Assembly: GCA_034437455.1 (NCBI GenBank) | Contig: DAOTUB010000225.1 | Location: 81,232-145,231 of the forward strand | DNA from: DAOTUB01 sp034437455 | Lineage (GTDB): Bacteria > Chloroflexota > Anaerolineae > B4-G1 | DNA length: 64,000 bases | Direction: 5' to 3' | Shown: one piece after another, positions 10,805 through 18,841 of the stretch | Position numbering within the stretch: the first letter of the stretch is position 1 | Layout: each line of letters begins with the position of its first letter | The notes under the pieces: generated by a model | What the model was told of the DNA's origin: nothing | Databases searched by the model: none | Seen by the model: the letters and a program-made list of their open reading frames with translations, nothing else | Translations under genes and position numbers: made by a program

Positions 10805-13068
10805 CGCGACGCCGTGAATTCCTCCTCGACGTAGCCTGTCTGGCGCTGCTGGCGCTGGCGGTCGCGGTGTTTTTCTGGCCCCTTCTCCTGGGTGGGTACT
10901 GGATTCCGCGCGGCGGCGGCGATCTGGTCTCTTTCCTCTGGCCGATGCATCGCTTTTCCGCTCGCAGCCTGCGGGCTGGCGTCGTTCCTCTCTGGAACCC
11001 CCACCTCTACAGCGGCGCGCCCTTCGCCGCCGATAACCAGACCGGCCTCTTTTACCCGATCAATCTGTTGACCTTTGCGCTCTTTGGCGAGCCTTCATAC
11101 GCAGTGATGGAGGCGCTGGTCGTTTTTCACATCTGGCTGGCGGGCGCGAATACATTCGCTCTGGCGCGAGGGTTGGACCTGCACCGACCCGCCGCGCTGC
11201 TGGGCGGACTGGCCTTTGCGCTCTCCGATCTGTTCGTGACCCACGTTGGCAACCTGAACCTCAACGCGACGGCGGCCTGGCTACCACTGCTCCTGCTGTG
11301 CACGCATCGCGCCCTGACGCGGAGAAGCGCTGGCTGGGCAGCCGGAGCCGGGGCGGTTCTGGCGGTCGCGGCGCTGGCCGGGCATGCCCAGATGTTACTC
11401 TTTCTGGCCTTGACGCTCGTGCTTTACTTGTTCTACCGGCTGGCGATCGATCGGCAGCAGATGCTACACACGCTCGGATTGGCGGCACTTATCGTCGCTG
11501 TGGGAGTGGGAGGGGCGGCGCTGATGCTGCTGCCAGCCTACGAGATGGCGGGACACACGGGCCGGGGCCATCTCTCCTACGAGGAGGCGACTCGCTATTC
11601 GCTGCCGCCGCGGGCGTTGATCGGTCTGGTGGCCCCTGGCTTTTATGGGCGCGGCGCGATAGGTTTTTGGGGCCCCTGGAAGCGGGTCGAGGTGGGGTAC
11701 GTGGGCGTGGCGACGTTGGTGTTGGCGACGGTGGGCGTCGTCGCTCGGCGCGGTAGAACAGCGGATCGCAGGACAGCAACGGATGGGGGATTTCCTGCTG
11801 GATTTTTTGTCTTCCTGGTGCTGGTACCGTTTCTCCTGGCGATGGGGAGCCACACGCCGCTCTACGGGTTGCTGTACCGCCACGCGCCCACCTTCGACCA
11901 GGTGCGCGTACCGGCGCGGCTGATCGTGCTGGCCGATCTGGGATTGGCTGCGATGGCGGCTTATGGACTGGATCGGTTACTTCGCGGTGATTCTCCTCGA
12001 CACACTGTGTGGGTCGGGGCCTGTGGATTGGTCGCCGGGGGAATCCTGCTAGTCGTGGGCTTGCCACAGGCGCAGATGTCGCCGCCTCCCGACCGCGTTT
12101 CGGCGGCCACGGCGAGCATCCTCGTCGCCGCCGCACTGCTAGGGATCAGCGGAGTGCTCGTCTGGCTGGCGCAGCGGTGGAAATGGAGCGGGTGGCTGCT
12201 CCCGCTCCTGCTGGCGGTCGATCTGATCGGATTGGGTTCGACGGTGGAGGTCGAGCCTAACGATCCCACGCTGGGTTTTCGCCACGAGGACGTGGTCGCC
12301 TTTCTGCGGCAAGACCCGGCCTTCTTTCGCATCGAGGGGAACGCTGGCGCCTGGCAGCCGGACGCGGCGCTGGTGCACGGCCTCTACGACATCGGCGGCA
12401 TCTACAATCCCCTGGGACTGGCGCCGTACCAGGCCTATCGCTGGGCGATGGGCGAGCGAGGCGGACCGCTCTACAATCTACTCGGCGTCAAATGCGTCCT
12501 GGCCGACAAGGGCAAACCTCCCGGCGACGAGCAATTGGTACCCGTCTACACTGCGAATCCAGAGATCGACGTCTATCTGAACACAGCCGCGTTGCCCAGG
12601 GCGCTCCTGGTCTACCGCTCGCAGATTGTGCCCAAACACGCAGCGGCCTGGGAAGCGATCCACACTCCGGGGTTCGATCCCACAGAGACGGCAGTGCTGG
12701 AGCAGGGCGAGCCGTTGATCGCCGATCCAGGGGATGGAGAGCGCCACGTCTCCTTCGTCCGCTACGGGTTGAACGAGATCGAATTGGCGGCGCGCACGCC
12801 GGTGAGCGGGTACCTGGTGTTGAGCGACGTCTACTATCCAGGCTGGCAGGCGACGGTGGATGGCGTACCTGTCGAGGTGCTGCGGGCCGACTATGTCCTC
12901 CGCGCCATCCCGCTCTCTCCGGGCGAGCACACGATCCAGATGACGTTCGCTCCATGGACCTGGCGCGTGGGCCTGGCGGTGAGCCTCGTCACCTGGCTGG
13001 GATTGGCGATCTGGGCTGCAAGACGGAGGTGGAATCTGCATCTACAAGCAGTAATTCCCGTTTTGTAG
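10801..13068 (+). CDS. YfhO-family membrane protein
   Basis: A 755-residue protein. Its N-terminal hydrophobic half carries GGDLVSFLWPMHRFS, PLWNPHLYSGAPFAADNQTG and YPINLL, the typical YfhO signature. About 12-13 transmembrane segments reach to residue 480, followed by a soluble beta-rich region (YYPGWQATVDG, then PGEHTIQMTFAP) and a last membrane segment. YfhO proteins are GT-C-like and linked to glycosylation of surface polymers in Firmicutes; the acceptor here is unknown. Translation is coupled to the upstream gene by ATGA. The stop codon TAG (13066-13068) lies inside a repeat arm (13063-13087), so the C terminus was probably set by that repeat. Confidence 0.82.
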   Translation: MTRRREFLLDVACLALLALAVAVFFWPLLLGGYWIPRGGGDLVSFLWPMHRFSARSLRAGVVPLWNPHLYSGAPFAADNQTGLFYPINLLTFALFGEPSYAVMEALVVFHIWLAGANTFALARGLDLHRPAALLGGLAFALSDLFVTHVGNLNLNATAAWLPLLLLCTHRALTRRSAGWAAGAGAVLAVAALAGHAQMLLFLALTLVLYLFYRLAIDRQQMLHTLGLAALIVAVGVGGAALMLLPAYEMAGHTGRGHLSYEEATRYSLPPRALIGLVAPGFYGRGAIGFWGPWKRVEVGYVGVATLVLATVGVVARRGRTADRRTATDGGFPAGFFVFLVLVPFLLAMGSHTPLYGLLYRHAPTFDQVRVPARLIVLADLGLAAMAAYGLDRLLRGDSPRHTVWVGACGLVAGGILLVVGLPQAQMSPPPDRVSAATASILVAAALLGISGVLVWLAQRWKWSGWLLPLLLAVDLIGLGSTVEVEPNDPTLGFRHEDVVAFLRQDPAFFRIEGNAGAWQPDAALVHGLYDIGGIYNPLGLAPYQAYRWAMGERGGPLYNLLGVKCVLADKGKPPGDEQLVPVYTANPEIDVYLNTAALPRALLVYRSQIVPKHAAAWEAIHTPGFDPTETAVLEQGEPLIADPGDGERHVSFVRYGLNEIELAARTPVSGYLVLSDVYYPGWQATVDGVPVEVLRADYVLRAIPLSPGEHTIQMTFAPWTWRVGLAVSLVTWLGLAIWAARRRWNLHLQAVIPVL

Positions 13069-13138
13069 CCGCGCTTTCCATAGCGCGTGCATTTTGCCAC
13101 ATGAAGCATACTTCGCGATATAGAAATCGCGGCTACAA
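13063..13138. repeat. REP-like inverted repeat pair ending in GTAG/CTAC
   Basis: Two imperfect inverted arms of 25 nt (13063-13087 and 13114-13138) read TTGTAGCCGCG outward-in on one side and CGCGGCTACAA on the other, with internal short palindromes. The left arm contains the TAG stop codon of the YfhO gene. The element may also end transcription. Confidence 0.7.
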
Positions 13139-13181
13139 CTCGCGTTTTTTCCCATAACGAGAATTGTTGGCCTACAAGTAC

Positions 13182-13210
13182 TTGTCAAGTAAACTATTCT
13201 GTGTTACAGT
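13182..13210 (+). promoter_or_regulatory. putative sigma70 promoter for the endonuclease V gene
   Basis: TTGTCA at 13182-13187, 17 nt, TACAGT at 13205-13210. This is 78 bp upstream of the ATG. The spacing is ideal and the -10 box is imperfect. Confidence 0.5.
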
Positions 13211-13287
13211 AATATGGCATGTTGTCAGCAGTTGAAATAATCTCTCAAGGTCGATTGGCTGATGGGAGCAGGCGTGAGTGAGAGAGT

Positions 13288-13968
13288 ATGACGATGCAAC
13301 CTGTCATCACTCATCCGTGGGACGTGTCGCCGGCTGAGGCCAGAGAAATCCAGCGCCAAATGTGCGGGTATGTGCTTGCGCAGCCTCTCGACCATCAGCC
13401 CGAGATCGTCGCCGGGATAGATGTCAGTATAAAAGATGGGCAGGCGCGAGCGGCTGTGGTGTTGCTCTCTTATCCTGACCTCGTTCCCTTTCGGGCAGCT
13501 ACGGCGGAGATGCCCGTTTCGTTTCCCTACGTTCCGGGATTTCTGGCTTTTCGCGAGGGGCCGGTGGCGTTGGCGGCGCTGGAACAGTTGACGGAGCAAC
13601 CGGACGTACTGATATTCGACGCTCAGGGATTGGCTCACCCACGTCGTATGGGGCTCGCAGCTCATCTCGGCGTCCTGCTTGACGTGCCTGCCGTAGGATG
13701 CGCCAAGTCGTGCTTGTGCGGCGAGTACGAGGAGCCTGGCGAGAAGAAAGGCAGTTGGACACCGCTGGTTGATGGAGGCGAGGTGATCGGCGCGGTCGTG
13801 CGGACGCGGGATGGCGTCAGGCCGGTCTTTGTATCCATTGGACATCGGGTGGATCTGGGGACGGCAGTCGCCTTGGTGCTGAGTTGCGCTCCCAGGTACC
13901 GTCTGCCAGAGACGACCCGCTGGGCGCACCGGGTGGCTGGGGGCGAGTCGTTAGACGCTGGTTGTTAG
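13288..13968 (+). CDS. nfi: endonuclease V (deoxyinosine 3' endonuclease)
   Basis: A 226-residue protein of normal length for this family. Core motifs are IVAGIDVSI (first catalytic Asp), YVPGFLAFREGP (lesion-pocket loop), DVLIFDAQGLAHPRRMGLA (second Asp and the RRxGxA stretch) and GCAKSCLCG, then a late VFVSIGHRVDLGTA. The enzyme nicks DNA at the second phosphodiester 3' of deoxyinosine, starting repair of deaminated adenine. The motifs for metal binding (Asp, Glu/Asp, Asp) look intact. The sirtuin gene starts 26 bp after its stop. A TTGTCA/TACAGT promoter lies upstream. Confidence 0.93.
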   Translation: MTMQPVITHPWDVSPAEAREIQRQMCGYVLAQPLDHQPEIVAGIDVSIKDGQARAAVVLLSYPDLVPFRAATAEMPVSFPYVPGFLAFREGPVALAALEQLTEQPDVLIFDAQGLAHPRRMGLAAHLGVLLDVPAVGCAKSCLCGEYEEPGEKKGSWTPLVDGGEVIGAVVRTRDGVRPVFVSIGHRVDLGTAVALVLSCAPRYRLPETTRWAHRVAGGESLDAGC

Positions 13969-13994
13969 TAGTTAGAGCTGGCCTCTGACCATTG

Positions 13995-14762
13995 ATGAAT
14001 ATGAATGACACCGACGAAATTACACGGGCGGCGACACTTTTGAGAGAAGCTAGTCACGCGATTGCGTTGACCGGCGCGGGATCGAGCACTCCTTCTGGAA
14101 TTCCTGATTTTCGTTCACCGGAGACTGGGCTGTGGGAAAAGGCGAATCCCATGGAAGTGGCGTCCATCTACGCCTTTCGCCGTCGTCCCCAGGTGTTCTA
14201 TGATTGGATGCGGCCGATGGTGCGGACGTTGCTGAACGCCGAGCCGAATCCCAGTCACCTGGCTCTGGCGGAATTGGAGACCGGCGGGTGGTTGAAGGCG
14301 GTCATCACCCAGAACATTGATGGCCTGCACCAGCGGGCCGGGTCGCGCGAAGTGCTGGAATTGCACGGTCATCTGCGAGAGGCTACCTGCATCAATTGTT
14401 ACAACCTTCTACCCACAGGGAGATTGCTGGAGGATTTTCTTGCTTCTGGCGAGGCGCCGCGATGTCCTGCTTGCGGCGGCGTTATGAAGCCGAACGTCAT
14501 TCTCTTTGGAGAACAGTTGCCCATTGAGGTGTTGAACGCCGCACTGGCTCACGTCTACCAGGCGGACCTGATGCTCGTTGCCGGATCATCGCTGGAGGTT
14601 GCCCCGGCCTCACATCTGCCGCTGGAGGTGCACAGGCGCGCCGGGCGACTGATCGGCGTGAACTTGATGCCTACATACATGGACGACATAGCCGAGGTGG
14701 TCATCCACGGTGACGTGGCCGACGTGCTGCCTCGCATCGCGCAGGCTTGCGCAGGAGAGTAA
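13995..14762 (+). CDS. Sir2-family NAD-dependent protein deacylase
   Basis: About 255 residues. Sirtuin motifs are ALTGAGSSTPSGIPDFRS (NAD-binding GAG loop), TQNIDGLHQRAG (catalytic region), and the catalytic His in LHGHL. The zinc site is CINC then CPAC. GSSLEVAP and the late GVNL complete the NAD pocket. It removes acetyl or longer acyl groups from lysines using NAD. The start could be TTG 13992, ATG 13995 or ATG 14001. I chose 13995 because it is the first ATG; no strong ribosome site separates them. The histidine kinase begins 5 bp after its stop. Confidence 0.93.
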   Translation: MNMNDTDEITRAATLLREASHAIALTGAGSSTPSGIPDFRSPETGLWEKANPMEVASIYAFRRRPQVFYDWMRPMVRTLLNAEPNPSHLALAELETGGWLKAVITQNIDGLHQRAGSREVLELHGHLREATCINCYNLLPTGRLLEDFLASGEAPRCPACGGVMKPNVILFGEQLPIEVLNAALAHVYQADLMLVAGSSLEVAPASHLPLEVHRRAGRLIGVNLMPTYMDDIAEVVIHGDVADVLPRIAQACAGE

Positions 14763-14767
14763 GGACG

Positions 14768-15985
14768 ATGGTAGAACTCGACGCTTCGCTTTCCCGTCCC
14801 CAAACGCACGAAGAACGTGTGGATTGGCTGGAACGACTGATTGAGATCAGCCGCTCGCTGAACTCGACCCTTAGCCTGGCTCCGCTGCTCGATCGCATCG
14901 TCAAGGCGGCGCAGGAGTTTACCGAGACAGAAGTGTGCTCCATTCTGTTGGTGGATCAAAGAAGAGGCCAGTTGTATTTCAAGGCAGCGACGAATCTATC
15001 GGGTGTTCGCTCGATCATCGTACCGATGGAGGGCAGCATCGCGGGAACCGTCGTGCAGACCGGCAAGCCCCTCGTCGTTCCAGATGTCCACAAAGATTCA
15101 CGCTGGTCCCCCGGCGTGGACGAGCAAACCGATTTCACCACTCGCTCCATTCTGACGGCTCCCTTGATCGCCCGGGATAACGTGATCGGCGTGTTGCAGG
15201 CGATCAACAAGGAGGGGGGCGAGGATTTCACGGAGGACGACGTCGAGTTGCTCACCTTGCTGGGCGATCAAGCGGCGGTGGCGGTGCAAAATGCCATCCT
15301 GTTCCAGCAATCAGATCTGATCTCGGAGATTGTGCACGAGATGCGCACGCCGCTCTCATCCATCATTGCTTATTCCGAGTTGATGCAGCGGCGAGGCGCG
15401 ACGTTAGAAAAGTGCCAGCAGTTTGCCGACATTATCGAGCACGAGGCGGATCGACTCAGCGAGATGGCGGCTCATTTCCTGGATTTGGCGCAATTGGAGT
15501 CGGGACGCGCCTCCATCGCCCAGGATTCGATAGAGTTGAGCACGGTGATTCACATGGCGATCAAGGTGCTGGCCGTACAGGCGGATGAACGAGGGATTGG
15601 GTTGTCGGTCGATATTCCTGACGCTCTGCCATCGGTCCTGGGAGACGCCCAGCGCCTTCACCAGGTGATGCTTAATCTGGTGGGCAACTCGATCAAGTAT
15701 TGCCGGCCGGGTGACGAGATCACGGTCGTAGTGAGGGTTGAAGGGAAATACCTGAGAGTGTCTGTGGTGGATACCGGTCCGGGCATCTCGGAGGACGCGC
15801 TGCCGCATATCTTTGAACGTTTCTACCGCGTGCCCGGCTCGGAGAAACGGGCCTCGGGGTCTGGATTGGGGCTTACCATCACGCAGCACATCGTCGAGGC
15901 GCACGGCGGCGAGATTGGCGTCACCAGCGAGGTGGGGAAAGGGACGACGTTTGCATTCACCTTGCCAGTTGAAAACGCGGAATAG
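14768..15985 (+). CDS. GAF-domain sensor histidine kinase
   Basis: About 405 residues with no membrane segment, so it is a cytoplasmic sensor. A short coiled lead (ERLIEISRSLNSTLSL) is followed by a GAF domain (about 30-175, with FTETEVCSILLVD and SIAGTVVQTGKP). The HisKA domain holds the phospho-accepting His in EIVHEMRTPLSS. The ATPase domain has the N box (LNLVGNSIKYC), the G1 box (VVDTGPGIS), the F box (FERFYRV) and the G2 box (GSGLGLTI). The frame is open 7 codons further upstream, but ATG 14768 follows AGGACG and avoids the overlap. It is probably co-transcribed with the sirtuin gene. No response regulator is adjacent. Confidence 0.93.
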   Translation: MVELDASLSRPQTHEERVDWLERLIEISRSLNSTLSLAPLLDRIVKAAQEFTETEVCSILLVDQRRGQLYFKAATNLSGVRSIIVPMEGSIAGTVVQTGKPLVVPDVHKDSRWSPGVDEQTDFTTRSILTAPLIARDNVIGVLQAINKEGGEDFTEDDVELLTLLGDQAAVAVQNAILFQQSDLISEIVHEMRTPLSSIIAYSELMQRRGATLEKCQQFADIIEHEADRLSEMAAHFLDLAQLESGRASIAQDSIELSTVIHMAIKVLAVQADERGIGLSVDIPDALPSVLGDAQRLHQVMLNLVGNSIKYCRPGDEITVVVRVEGKYLRVSVVDTGPGISEDALPHIFERFYRVPGSEKRASGSGLGLTITQHIVEAHGGEIGVTSEVGKGTTFAFTLPVENAE

Positions 15986-16010
15986 CACCGGTGTAGCGAC
16001 AGGTAAAGAT

Positions 16011-16033
16011 CCGCGCCATTAGGCGCGGCTTTT
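16011..16033 (+). terminator. Rho-independent terminator between converging genes
   Basis: Perfect 7-bp stem CCGCGCC/GGCGCGG with loop ATTA, followed by CTTTT. It lies 25 bp after the kinase stop and just before the end of the converging gene at 16036, so it may serve both directions. Confidence 0.8.
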
Positions 16034-16035
16034 GG

Positions 16036-16959
16036 TTATTGGAATCGTGTCTCACGAAAGGTATGGGGATCGAGCGCCAGATTCCCCAGGTGGATCGCAT
16101 CCACTTCCCCCAGCGAGGTGAGAGGGGTGTACAGTGTGAGTGTGTTGCGCACTCGATCGTTGGCGGTGACGATGCCCAGCGCCAGCGTGAATCCCTCGCT
16201 GTCCTCCAACGCCAGCAACTGGTGTGGCTTGAACGTGGGGGCCGGAAAGACGGCCAGCCGTCGCCACGCTACCTCCAACGTGCGCGCTTTCTCGAAATAG
16301 AGGCGAAACCGGGCGGCCCGATGCTCCTGGCGAACGGGCGCCGGTCGGCGCTGAACGGCCCGCGCGGATCGGAGATCGATCACGCGCGTGCGACGGCTGA
16401 GGCGCAAGGGAAGCAGCAAGTATTCCAGTTCGCTCCTGTGCTGGATGCCCACCACAACCTTTGGTTGCAGCAGTGCTACCTTCGCTCGCTTGAGCGCGCC
16501 GCCGCCCTGAGCCGGATTCACCAGCCCGGTGGTGTCGAACACGACGGCAGCGGCTCCGGCTTCTCGCGCCTTTTGCACCAGCTTGTGCGCGCCGACGACG
16601 GTAGGTAGCATACGTCCGCGCGGCGAGACACCGCCAACGAAGGTGCGAAAGCGTGGGCCTGTGGGTGGGAAGCTATCGTCGCCAGGCTCGCCCAGCGCCA
16701 GCGTCATCGTCGTCGGCGGCCCCAACGTAGCCTGCCCCATGTCTCCATCCACGAAAGCGATCCACTCGTGGTGAGCGGTCAGGCGGCGGTAGAGATAACG
16801 GGCAAAGGTTGTTTTGCCCGTGTCCGGCGCGCCAACGATGAGAATGACACTTCCCAGCGATGAGAACGTGAGACGTTCCCAGGCGGGAGGAACTTGAGTA
16901 TGTGGGGCGGGCTTTCCAGCCTGCGGCAGACTAGAAAGTCTGCTCCACAAGGCGGCCAT
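16036..16959 (-). CDS. Clp1/Grc3-like P-loop polynucleotide kinase
   Basis: About 307 residues. The P-loop GAPDTGKT is at about 43-50. FVDGDMGQATLGPP matches the DGDxGQxxxGPP motif of Clp1/Grc3 polynucleotide 5'-kinases, and VVFDTTGLV is a Walker B-like strand. The family phosphorylates 5'-OH ends of RNA or DNA; bacterial members are poorly studied. The frame stays open 46 codons upstream of ATG 16959, into the transposase gene, and I treat that part as non-coding. Residues about 4-17 come from a REP hairpin (16910-16949). The conserved part seems to begin at VPPAWERL (residue 23), so the native N terminus may have been replaced by the repeat. Confidence 0.72.
   Translation of the reverse strand: MAALWSRLSSLPQAGKPAPHTQVPPAWERLTFSSLGSVILIVGAPDTGKTTFARYLYRRLTAHHEWIAFVDGDMGQATLGPPTTMTLALGEPGDDSFPPTGPRFRTFVGGVSPRGRMLPTVVGAHKLVQKAREAGAAAVVFDTTGLVNPAQGGGALKRAKVALLQPKVVVGIQHRSELEYLLLPLRLSRRTRVIDLRSARAVQRRPAPVRQEHRAARFRLYFEKARTLEVAWRRLAVFPAPTFKPHQLLALEDSEGFTLALGIVTANDRVRNTLTLYTPLTSLGEVDAIHLGNLALDPHTFRETRFQ
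16910..16949. repeat. left REP hairpin of the RAYT unit
   Basis: Ends GTGG and CCAC, with an internal stem GCAGACT/AGTCTGC (16926-16932 and 16937-16943, loop AGAA). It lies inside the 5' end of the Clp1-like gene. Confidence 0.75.
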
Positions 16960-16969
16960 GTTTTCGTTC

Positions 16970-17617
16970 CTAGGCTGATGACCAGCGCCAGTCTTTTGGA
17001 TGGGCGACGAGTCCACATCTGACCGGGTCGCTCTCGGTGTAGATGACGATACGCGCCAGTTCCGCCTCGTCGCGCGCCCAGTGATCGTACGATTCATCCT
17101 GCCAAAAAGTTTGGCCGGTGCGGTCCAGCCACCGGTTGGCTTCCCGAGCTACATATCCCTTCAATCCTTGTGTGATTTTGCTGATGGGCACAAATTGAGC
17201 TTCTCTTTTCTTGTCTTGCTCGACCTTTATTGGACGTAGCACAGAGTGGACGTGGTTGGGCATCACTACGAAGGCGATCAGATCGTACCGTTGGTGATTG
17301 TAGTAGAAGAACGCATCGGTCATCAAGCGGGCAATTCGAGGCTCTGCAAGCCAGCAAGGTCCATGGGTGGTATCGCCTAGCACGTCATCGTACCGGGCAA
17401 AGATGATCTTGTCGTGACGGACAGCTCGTTCGCGCTCGACTTCACCGTGGCGCAGAGGCTGACGCTCCAGTTGTTCTCGTTCTGCGTGCAGTCGCTCTCG
17501 TGCCTCCTTTGGTAGGGAGCCGTGTAACCGCCAGGTGAAAAAGAGCGTTGCTCCCGGAGGCTGCCAATGAGGTAGACGGCGTCGGTAGAAAACCTCGGTC
17601 ATTGGTTGAGTTTTCAC
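16970..17617 (-). CDS. REP-associated tyrosine transposase (RAYT, Y1/HUH type)
   Basis: A 215-residue protein. The opening FYRRRLPHWQPPGATLFFTW and WRLHGSLP, and the ending DPVRCGLV plus KDWRWSSA, are typical of the RAYT branch of the IS200/IS605-like Y1 transposases. The metal-binding HUH motif is MPNHVHSVL (His122, His124). The likely catalytic tyrosine is in the helix ending RIVIYTESDP. It would cut single-stranded hairpin DNA at REP sequences. The start may be ATG 17617 or 17602. It looks intact, with no internal stop. The cyclophilin gene ends just outside its right REP and the Clp1-like gene starts just outside its left end. Confidence 0.9.
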   Translation of the reverse strand: MKTQPMTEVFYRRRLPHWQPPGATLFFTWRLHGSLPKEARERLHAEREQLERQPLRHGEVERERAVRHDKIIFARYDDVLGDTTHGPCWLAEPRIARLMTDAFFYYNHQRYDLIAFVVMPNHVHSVLRPIKVEQDKKREAQFVPISKITQGLKGYVAREANRWLDRTGQTFWQDESYDHWARDEAELARIVIYTESDPVRCGLVAHPKDWRWSSA

Positions 17618-17622
17618 CGATA

Positions 17623-17646
17623 GGCAGACTGGGAAGTCTGCCCTAC
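17623..17646. repeat. right REP hairpin of the RAYT unit; supplies a stop codon
   Basis: GGCAGACT, GGGA, AGTCTGCC, then CTAC. Read on the minus strand it starts GTAGGGCAGACT, and the TAG at 17645-17643 is the stop codon of the cyclophilin gene. Confidence 0.8.
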
Positions 17647-18332
17647 TCTGCGACGCTGATCGTTTCTATCACGTCACCGACGGCGATGGACTGGACGACG
17701 TCCATTCCGTCTATCACCTGACCAAAGACTGTATAGGCTCCGTCCAAAAAGTCCGTCGGGGCCAGGGTGATGTAGAACTGGCTGCCGCTGGAAGCGCGCT
17801 CGGGGTTCACCTGGTCGCCCTGTCGGGCCATGGCGATAGCACCTTCGACGTGTTTTAGCCCGAACTCGGCCGGTACGGTGTAGCCCGGCCCACCGGCGCC
17901 GGTGCCCGCCGGGTCGCCTCCCTGGATCACAAAGCCCGGCTCCACGCGGTGGAACGTCAGGTCGTCATAAAAGCCCTGGTTCGCCAGAAAGACAAAATTG
18001 TTGACGGTGAGAGGCGCGGCGCTGGCGTCGAGCTGCACGACGATGTCGCCTTTGGCCGTCGAGATAGTGGCGACATAAGACTTGTTGGCGTCGATCTGCA
18101 TCTTGGGTGGTTCGCTGTACATGTTGTTGCGTTCGACTGGATTTACTGGCATAGATGACTCCTTTGCCGGTTTGCCCGGCCCTATCGTAAACCACAATAC
18201 TGCGGCGATCAAGATCACTGCGACGATGCCGCCAGCCCACAACCAGATTCTAGCAGGGTTATTTGAAGCCTGAGATTTTTTCTGACTGTATGACGATTTC
18301 CGTTTACCTCCTCGTTTGCCACTTTTGGCCAT
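17643..18332 (-). CDS. membrane-anchored cyclophilin-type peptidyl-prolyl isomerase
   Basis: About 229 residues. A basic N terminus (MAKSGKRGGKRKSS) leads to one membrane segment (about 30-50), a short linker and a cyclophilin domain: STAKGDIVVQLDASAAPLT, the active-site strand TFHRVEPGFVIQGGDP with catalytic Arg, SGSQFYITL, and VFGQVIDGMDVV. It would catalyse proline isomerisation in proteins outside the membrane. The frame is open 24 codons upstream, but ATG 18332 follows AGGGGG and starts the basic lead. The stop codon lies in a REP end. A promoter TTGTCA-N17-TATAAT lies about 180 bp upstream on the minus strand. Confidence 0.92.
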   Translation of the reverse strand: MAKSGKRGGKRKSSYSQKKSQASNNPARIWLWAGGIVAVILIAAVLWFTIGPGKPAKESSMPVNPVERNNMYSEPPKMQIDANKSYVATISTAKGDIVVQLDASAAPLTVNNFVFLANQGFYDDLTFHRVEPGFVIQGGDPAGTGAGGPGYTVPAEFGLKHVEGAIAMARQGDQVNPERASSGSQFYITLAPTDFLDGAYTVFGQVIDGMDVVQSIAVGDVIETISVAE

Positions 18333-18417
18333 AGATCCCCCTAATTCAACAGATAAAGACCTCCTCAATGCCAAGGAGACATCCACGCCCCTACGGGGCA
18401 CCACGAAGGACGAAAAT

Positions 18418-18468
18418 GTAGGGCGGTTTTGCTAACCGCCGTGGGGTCGGATAACAAATCCGACCTAC
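18418..18468. repeat. REP double hairpin, GTAG...CTAC family
   Basis: Two adjacent hairpins inside GTAGG/CCTAC ends: GGCGGTT/AACCGCC (18422-18440) and GGTCGGAT/ATCCGACC (18445-18465). Its reverse complement begins GTAGGTCGGATT and ends CCGCCCTAC, exactly the two ends of the element at 61466-61508. Confidence 0.85.
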
Positions 18469-18507
18469 AGAGTTATTTTCGGAGGAGATCACTGAATCAT
18501 TGGCTAA

Positions 18508-18536
18508 ATTATACGTCAGTTTTGTGAAGATGACAA
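18508..18536 (-). promoter_or_regulatory. sigma70-type promoter for the cyclophilin gene
   Basis: On the minus strand: TTGTCA (18536-18531), 17 nt, TATAAT (18513-18508). Near-consensus. The transcript would carry the REP in its leader. Confidence 0.7.
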
Positions 18537-18642
18537 TTGCTATGGGATAATTACATATGGATACTCGGCCGTAACGAAAGAGTAACCCAAAATAGCAAGG
18601 CTTGTGGTAGACTTGGCCCACAATGTTAGTACCAAGATACCA

Positions 18643-18671
18643 TTGCTTGGAATGCTAATGTGTGTTACAAT
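18643..18671 (+). promoter_or_regulatory. sigma70-type promoter for the giant surface-protein gene
   Basis: TTGCTT (18643-18648), 17 nt, TACAAT (18666-18671). The leader would be about 165 nt before the ATG at 18842, which has a GAGGAGGGG ribosome site. Confidence 0.6.
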
Positions 18672-18841
18672 CAGACTGCGCCCATAGTTTGTGTGGTTAC
18701 CAGGGTGGTAGTCATCGGTACATTCTTTGCGCTTCGTCTACAATTCTTTTCATAACACCGCCTTCGGTCGAAGCCCAATCCTTCAATACGGTCTCGGTGA
18801 AAACGTCCTGACGACATAGCTCGTTCGAGGAGGGGAAGAAA

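Larger units (their letters stand above)
16910..17646 (-). mobile_element. REP-RAYT unit: transposase gene flanked by REP hairpins
   Basis: A Y1-type transposase gene lies between REP hairpins. Left: GTGGGGCGGGCTTTCC ... GAAAGTCTGCTCCAC with an inner 7-bp GCAGACT/AGTCTGC stem (16926-16943). Right: 8-bp stem GGCAGACT/AGTCTGCC with loop GGGA at 17623-17642, ending in CCTAC. The shared GGCAGACT stem and G(T/C)GG..CCAC/GTAG ends tie both hairpins to this transposase. RAYTs are thought to move or maintain REP sequences; that part is established knowledge of the family. Confidence 0.75.
18333..18841. other. intergenic region with divergent promoters and REP
   Basis: The 509 bp between the divergent cyclophilin and surface-protein genes hold a small hairpin GCCCC-TAC-GGGGC (18387-18399), a REP double hairpin (18418-18468), a minus-strand promoter (18508-18536) and a plus-strand promoter (18643-18671). 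No gene was seen. Confidence 0.7.

Noticed and set aside
17643..18404. Longer start for the cyclophilin at 18404
   Set aside because: The extra residues read through the GCCCC-TAC-GGGGC hairpin (MVPRRGVD) and lie before a better ribosome site at 18332.
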